Positions 38,244-42,665 of a stretch of 42,665 nt of DNA are shown here, piece by piece (within the stretch, counting starts at the first letter, position 1; the number at the start of each line of letters is the position of its first letter). The notes below the pieces were generated by a model. That model was not told where the DNA came from and made no database searches. It worked only from the letters and a program-made list of their open reading frames with translations. Both the position numbers and the translations under genes were made by a program. This stretch comes from Sphingomonadaceae bacterium (GTDB lineage Bacteria > Pseudomonadota > Alphaproteobacteria > Sphingomonadales > Sphingomonadaceae). Location: positions 1 to 42,665 of the forward strand of contig CANGJI010000018.1 of NCBI GenBank assembly GCA_947454135.1, given 5' to 3'.

Positions 38244-41120
38244 ATGCCCCGTTCCCTGACCCGTTCGTTCATGGCCTCCCTTCTCGCGCTACCCGTCCTG
38301 CTCGCCGCCGTCCCCGCGCTGGCCGCCGATCCTGCCGCGCCGTCAGTAGCGGCACTGCCGATCAAGGCCGCGCCGGTCGCCGATCTGGTGAAGGCGGTGG
38401 ACATCCCCTACGAGCGCTTCACCCTCCCCAACGGCCTCACCGTCCTCGTCCACACCGATCGCAAGGCGCCCGTCGTCGCGGTCTCGGTGTGGTACAAGGT
38501 CGGCTCCAAGAACGAACCGCGCGGCAAGACGGGCTTTGCCCACCTCTTCGAGCATCTCATGTTCAACGGCTCGGAAAACGCGCCGGATGATTTCTTCGGC
38601 CCGCTCAAGGAAGTCGGCGCGACCGACGCGAACGGCACGACGTGGTTCGACCGCACCAATTACTACGAGACGGTGCCGACCGGCGCGCTGGACCGCGCCC
38701 TGATGCTCGAGAGCGACCGCATGGGCCACCTCCTCGGCGCGGTCACGCAGGAGAAGCTCGATAACCAGCGCGGCGTCGTCCAGAACGAGAAGCGCCAGGG
38801 CGACAACGCCCCCTTCGGCCTGATCGAATACGAAGAGTACGAGACGCTTTATCCCGCCGGGCATCCCTACCACCACACCACCATCGGTTCGATGGCGGAT
38901 CTCGACAGCGCCAGTCTGGCCGACGTGAAGGCCTGGTTCCGCGATCACTACGGCCCCAACAACGCCATTCTCGTGCTGGCGGGCGACATCGATCTCGCCA
39001 CCGCCAAGGCCAAGGTGGAAAAGTGGTTCGGCGCGATCCCGGCCGGGCCAGCCGTCCAGCCGGTAAGCGTGCCCGTACCGACGCTTCCCGCCCCCGTAAT
39101 CCGTACGGTGCAGGACCGTGTCGCCACGACGCGCGTCTACCGCATGTGGGCGATCCCCGGGCTCGACAATCCCGATTACCTGCCGCTTCAGGTCGGCGGC
39201 CTGATCCTCGGCGGCCTTGCCAGCTCGCGGCTCGATGATGCGCTGGTGCGCGGGGCGCAGACCGCTGTCTCCGCCTCGGCCCACGCCGACATCTTCGCGC
39301 AGGGCGGGCAGTTCGTGATGGAAGCCGATGTGAAGCCCGGCACCGACCCCGCCAAGGTCGGCGCCGCACTCGACGCCGAACTGACCCGCCTGATGACCGA
39401 AGGCCCGACCGCCGACGAACTCGCCCGCGCCGCAACCACCTTTGCCGCCAGCGAGATCCGCTCGCTCGAATCGGTTGGCGGCGGCGGCAAGGCGTCGACA
39501 CTCGCCGAAGGGCTGCTCTACTCGGGCGATCCCGCGAACTACCGCAAGGAACTGGAAGCCGCAGCGAAGCTCACCCCGATGGCCGTGCGCGATGCGCTGG
39601 CGAAATGGCTCAAGCGCCCTGTCTTTGCTCTCACGGTCGTGCCCGGGGCACGCACCAGCGGCGGCGAGGCGCGCGGCGGCGATCCGGCACTGCCGCCGGC
39701 TGCCGCAGCCCCGGCTGCGCCTGTCACAGCCGCCACCGCTACCGCCACAGCCGATGCCGACCGCAGCAAGATTCCCTCCGGCGGCGACGTGCCCAAGCTC
39801 GATTTTCCCGCCATCGAACGCACCAGCCTCAAGAACGGCATGAAGGTCGTCTTCGCGCGGCGCAGCGCGGTCCCCGTTGTTTCGGCGCGGGTGTCGTTCG
39901 ATGCGGGCTATGCCGCCGATCCGGTCGGCGCGCGGGGCACCACATCGCTGCTCCTGCGCCTGATGAATGAAGGCACCACCAGCCTCACATCCTCCGCGCT
40001 CGCCCGCGCCAAGGAAACGCTGGGCGCCTCGATCAACGGCATGGGCCTGCCGGATTCGACTGCGTTCGAACTCAATGCGCTCGTGCCCAACCTGGCCCCG
40101 TCGCTCGATCTCCTGGCCGATTACGTGCGCCATCCCGCGCTCGATCCGAACGAACTGGAACGCGTGCGCGCACAGCAACTGAGCAAGATCAGATCGGAGC
40201 GCACCGACCCCTATTCGCTCGCCAGCCGCATGCTTTATCCCACGATCTACGGCCCGGCGCACCCCTATGGCTATGCCCCCAGCGGCACCGGGGAGGCCGA
40301 GGTCGTCAGCAAGCTGACCCGTCAGGATCTTGCGGCATTCCACGCCCGCTGGCTGCGCCCCGACCGCGCGACGATCTACGTCGTGGGCGATACCACGCTC
40401 GCCGATGTGGTCCCGCTGCTCGAGAAGAGCTTCGGCAACTGGCCATCAAACCGCATGGCACCGCCGCTCAAGGACTTCTCCGCACCGACCCCGGCGCCCA
40501 AACCCCGCATCGTCCTGATCGACCGGCCCGGCTCGCCGCAGTCGATGATCCTCGGCGGCGAAGTGATCGCGGCCAAGGGCACTGACGATACCGTGACGCT
40601 GCGCACTGCGAACGATGTGCTCGGCGGCGATTTCCTCAGCCGCATGAACACCAACCTGCGCGAAACCAAGGGCTGGTCCTACGGCGTCTCCAGCCTGATC
40701 AACGACCGGGCAGAGCGCCTGCTCTTCGCGATCTACGCCCCCGTGCAGACCGACCAGACCGGCCCCTCGATCCGCGAGCTTCAGGGCGAGATGACGCGCT
40801 ATCTCGGCGCCAAGGGCACCACGCCGGAAGAAGCCGCCCTCGCCACGCAGGGCAGCGCCCGCGAACTGCCCGGCGCATTCGAAACGACAGGCGCGGTGCT
40901 CGATGGCGTCGCCAAGATCGAGACCTACAAGCGGCCCGATACCTGGTACCAGTCGCTGCCCGCCCGCTACCGCACGATGACGCCCGCCGATCTCGATGCG
41001 GCTGCGCGGGGGACGATCGATCCGGCAAAGCTGGTCTGGGTCGTGGTCGGCGATGCGGCCAAAGTCCGCCCGCAGCTCGACGGCCTTGGCCTGCCGGTGG
41101 AGGTGGTGAAAGGGGAGTGA
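38244..41120 (+). CDS. M16-family zinc peptidase, two-lobe, exported
   Basis: A 958-residue protein with a signal peptide (LTRSFMASLLALPVLLAAVPALA) and two M16 (pitrilysin/insulinase) halves. The first half has the inverted zinc motif HLFEH at residues 100-104 and the distal ligand Glu182 in QNEKRQ. The second half (from about residue 520, after an Ala-rich linker) lacks HxxEH, as usual for the inactive lobe that closes the chamber, and has TNLRETKGWSYGV near its end, a substrate-binding RxxxxxxY-type motif. It probably degrades peptides in the periplasm. The open frame extends to 37863, but the ATG at 38244 with AGGA upstream begins the signal peptide. Confidence 0.94.
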   Translation: MPRSLTRSFMASLLALPVLLAAVPALAADPAAPSVAALPIKAAPVADLVKAVDIPYERFTLPNGLTVLVHTDRKAPVVAVSVWYKVGSKNEPRGKTGFAHLFEHLMFNGSENAPDDFFGPLKEVGATDANGTTWFDRTNYYETVPTGALDRALMLESDRMGHLLGAVTQEKLDNQRGVVQNEKRQGDNAPFGLIEYEEYETLYPAGHPYHHTTIGSMADLDSASLADVKAWFRDHYGPNNAILVLAGDIDLATAKAKVEKWFGAIPAGPAVQPVSVPVPTLPAPVIRTVQDRVATTRVYRMWAIPGLDNPDYLPLQVGGLILGGLASSRLDDALVRGAQTAVSASAHADIFAQGGQFVMEADVKPGTDPAKVGAALDAELTRLMTEGPTADELARAATTFAASEIRSLESVGGGGKASTLAEGLLYSGDPANYRKELEAAAKLTPMAVRDALAKWLKRPVFALTVVPGARTSGGEARGGDPALPPAAAAPAAPVTAATATATADADRSKIPSGGDVPKLDFPAIERTSLKNGMKVVFARRSAVPVVSARVSFDAGYAADPVGARGTTSLLLRLMNEGTTSLTSSALARAKETLGASINGMGLPDSTAFELNALVPNLAPSLDLLADYVRHPALDPNELERVRAQQLSKIRSERTDPYSLASRMLYPTIYGPAHPYGYAPSGTGEAEVVSKLTRQDLAAFHARWLRPDRATIYVVGDTTLADVVPLLEKSFGNWPSNRMAPPLKDFSAPTPAPKPRIVLIDRPGSPQSMILGGEVIAAKGTDDTVTLRTANDVLGGDFLSRMNTNLRETKGWSYGVSSLINDRAERLLFAIYAPVQTDQTGPSIRELQGEMTRYLGAKGTTPEEAALATQGSARELPGAFETTGAVLDGVAKIETYKRPDTWYQSLPARYRTMTPADLDAAARGTIDPAKLVWVVVGDAAKVRPQLDGLGLPVEVVKGE

Positions 41121-41237
41121 GGGCGCGGGACTTGACCACACCGGTGCTGATTGCGCTGGCAGGCCAATCGCGCCCCGGCTATCTTCATTAAGTCGCGCCA
41201 CTGGAACCGTGGAGCGGCCCTCGGGTGGAGGGCGTGA

Positions 41238-41936
41238 ATGGCAAGGCTGGTACTGTATCTGATCGGCCTTGCCGCCGTTTGGCCCGCTGTGGCGCAAACC
41301 GCCGCCGCGCCCGCAGCGGCCCCTGCGTGCGAACTCCATGTCTGGCCAAGTGCAGGGCTTGCCGTCACGCGGGCCCGCGCGGGTGAGAATTTCACATGGA
41401 ACGCGATCGATGGAGAGCAGGCCGTCTCCGGATATGAATCGAGCTCACCTACCGCTCAGTGGTCCAGCGAGTACGATGATCTCAAGACCGAGCACCATGG
41501 CCCGGACGCACGTGGCCCACTCACGCCAGCGCGCCAGATTGTGCTGATGCAGGGCCTTCCGCTTGCTGCCATGCTCGGGCTGCCCGGCTATCGCACCGTG
41601 TTCCACAGCGAAACCAAGACCCTTGGAGACGTCCGCAAACCCGCGAGGCTCATCGAGGGTGAGACCGCCTGCCACGCCGAACTGATCCTGACCGATCTGA
41701 CCTACGCTCGGGTCTACGCGCATGGTCACAATCTCAAGACGTTTTGGGTGCTACGTGATTTCGGCAAGGGCTCCGATATGAAGCGGCGCACCGGTTTGGC
41801 ATTGGAAGACAAGCTCACGGTTCCAACAGACGAGACCAAGCGAACCGACAAAGCTTTCTTCGCCGATCTGGAGCGGGCTTTCATCGTGACACTGGAACAT
41901 TTCAGCAAAGATGTGCAGCAAGGTTCGAAGCAGTAA
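41238..41936 (+). CDS. exported protein of unknown function, tandem paralogue 1
   Basis: A 232-residue protein with signal peptide MARLVLYLIGLAAVWPAVAQ. After it come an Ala-rich stretch and CELHVWPSAG, then a central segment AAMLGLPGYRTVFHSET and later ETACHAELILTDLTYARVYAHG. Two cysteines only, in C-x-LHVWP and CHAEL, suggest one disulfide in a periplasmic protein. The neighbouring gene has the same framework, so they are tandem paralogues. I do not recognise the family. The gene starts 117 bases after the M16 peptidase. Its upstream region is unremarkable apart from a weak GG-N10-GC sequence. Confidence 0.8.
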   Translation: MARLVLYLIGLAAVWPAVAQTAAAPAAAPACELHVWPSAGLAVTRARAGENFTWNAIDGEQAVSGYESSSPTAQWSSEYDDLKTEHHGPDARGPLTPARQIVLMQGLPLAAMLGLPGYRTVFHSETKTLGDVRKPARLIEGETACHAELILTDLTYARVYAHGHNLKTFWVLRDFGKGSDMKRRTGLALEDKLTVPTDETKRTDKAFFADLERAFIVTLEHFSKDVQQGSKQ

Positions 41937-41950
41937 GGGGGCGAGGTGCC

Positions 41951-42610
41951 TTGAATATCCATAACGCGTTCATGCTGGGAATCCTCGTGGTGTCAGGCCT
42001 TACCGCCGGTACTGCCGTCCATGCACAGGACACCGTTCCCCCCACCGCCGCAACCTCCTGCACTCTCCACGTCTGGCCGGGCAGCTCGCTGCGTTCGACC
42101 TATTCCGGCTGGCTCCACGGCGGGCTGGTCGATGGCGCGGTCAACGGGCGCGACGGCTATCGCAAGTTGCCCGAACAGCCGCTCGATACGGCTAAGCAGA
42201 AGCAGGTGCTCGAAAGCCTCGACCTCACCAGCGCGCTCGGCCTCTCCGGTTACAGGGTCGTCGTCCACGCTGAAACGCTCGACAGCCGGACCATGCGCAC
42301 AACAGCCGGGCCCTGGCTACCCGATGGCGGCGCCTGTCATGCGGAACTCGCGGTCGATGACGTATTCTATCAGGAGGACGTTTTCAGCGGGCGGTGGCTC
42401 AAGGTGATCTACCGCTATCGCAGCTTCCGCGGTCTCACGACCCCAGAGCGCAGCTTTGGCCAGATCATCAGCGAAAAGCTCATCCTGTTCCCGCCGGCAA
42501 AACCGGAGGATGACCCGAAACCCGGGTTCGATGAACTGGCCGCAGCTATGGGCAAGAGCATCCATGATTTCGGCAAGGCGCTGACAGCACCGCCGCGCAA
42601 GAAGCACTGA
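41951..42610 (+). CDS. exported protein of unknown function, tandem paralogue 2
   Basis: A 219-residue protein with signal peptide MNIHNAFMLGILVVSGLTAG ending at VHA. It shows the same order as its upstream neighbour: SCTLHVWPGSS, SALGLSGYRVVVHAET, GACHAELAVDDVFYQEDVFSG, then a YRYRSF-type strand and an acidic/proline tail. Both cysteines are conserved between the two. The best start is the TTG at 41951, 14 bases after the previous stop, with GCGAGG before it; ATG at 41972 would shorten the signal peptide. Co-transcription with paralogue 1 is nearly certain. Function unknown. Confidence 0.78.
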   Translation: MNIHNAFMLGILVVSGLTAGTAVHAQDTVPPTAATSCTLHVWPGSSLRSTYSGWLHGGLVDGAVNGRDGYRKLPEQPLDTAKQKQVLESLDLTSALGLSGYRVVVHAETLDSRTMRTTAGPWLPDGGACHAELAVDDVFYQEDVFSGRWLKVIYRYRSFRGLTTPERSFGQIISEKLILFPPAKPEDDPKPGFDELAAAMGKSIHDFGKALTAPPRKKH

Positions 42611-42658
42611 AATCCGCAAACAAACGACTGGACCCGAAAACCCGAACCACGAGGGGGA

Positions 42659-42665
42659 ATGATAA
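42659..42665 (+). CDS. possible start of a further gene, cut by the window end
   Basis: ATG at 42659 preceded by GAGGGGGA, a good Shine-Dalgarno at close spacing, on the same strand as the two exported paralogues. Only two codons and one base are visible (Met-Ile), so nothing can be said about the product. A third paralogue would be one possibility. Confidence 0.3.

Noticed and set aside
41155..41172. GG-N10-GC sequence upstream of the first exported paralogue, as a second sigma-54 promoter
   Set aside because: CTGGCAGGCCAATCGCG keeps the spacing but misses the TTGC box and the TGGCAC end. In DNA this GC-rich such spacing is common by chance.

Overview
The window is a compact, very GC-rich chromosomal segment of an alphaproteobacterium. 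It is most likely from the order Sphingomonadales, Novosphingobium-like. The pointers are protein character, the his gene order (hisB-hisH-hisA-hisF-hisE-HIT), an alphaproteobacterial-type SspB, a 531-residue isocitrate lyase next to an ScfR/RamB-type regulator, a tiny PEP-CTERM protein, and dense lipid and acyl-CoA catabolic genes. I could not run any search, so the taxonomic call is inference. I see no rRNA, tRNA, CRISPR array, insertion sequence or phage gene.

Layout. Bases 1-1853 hold an aminotransferase (its 5' end probably cut by the window edge) converging on a class I glutamine amidotransferase. Bases 1972-5415 are the glyoxylate locus: aceA with a 52-residue companion ORF and a strong terminator, divergent from an ScfR/RamB-type regulator with a palindromic operator between them. 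Bases 5418-8834 carry an MFS transporter divergent from a gamma-butyrobetaine-hydroxylase-like dioxygenase, then a catalytically degenerate SDR protein. Bases 8923-11809 are a tight run (GNAT, DUF1285, Nudix/CoA pyrophosphatase, CCA-adding enzyme), followed by a DnaJ-domain protein on the other strand. Bases 12421-17134 are the complete cell-envelope operon ybgC-tolQ-tolR-tolA-tolB-pal, read leftward.

Bases 17213-21220 hold the histidine genes hisB, hisH, hisA, hisF, hisE and a HIT protein. Between hisF and hisE sits a 56-residue PEP-CTERM protein preceded by a near-consensus sigma-54 promoter. Rightward from 21313 are sspB, a small hypothetical gene and gmk. Bases 23014-33294 are a lipid and xenobiotic catabolic region. 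One leftward group has two acyl-CoA dehydrogenase subunits, an SDR and an SMP-30 lactonase. One rightward group has an SDR, an ACAD10/11-like dehydrogenase, a zinc alcohol dehydrogenase, an APH-type kinase and an MFS transporter. Both groups carry the same 18-bp operator-like palindrome. Bases 33334-38243 hold an outer-membrane barrel protein, trhO, clpB and a 415-base regulatory gap. The window closes with a large M16 peptidase and two tandem paralogous exported proteins of unknown function.

Small inverted repeats of four families punctuate the gaps between genes. Several start codons are non-ATG (TTG or GTG) and are supported by Shine-Dalgarno position or by 4-base overlaps. The most unusual signals are the sigma-54-driven mini PEP-CTERM gene inside the his cluster, the shared operator linking the two acyl-CoA groups, and the split kinase plus dehydrogenase module that resembles vertebrate ACAD10/ACAD11.
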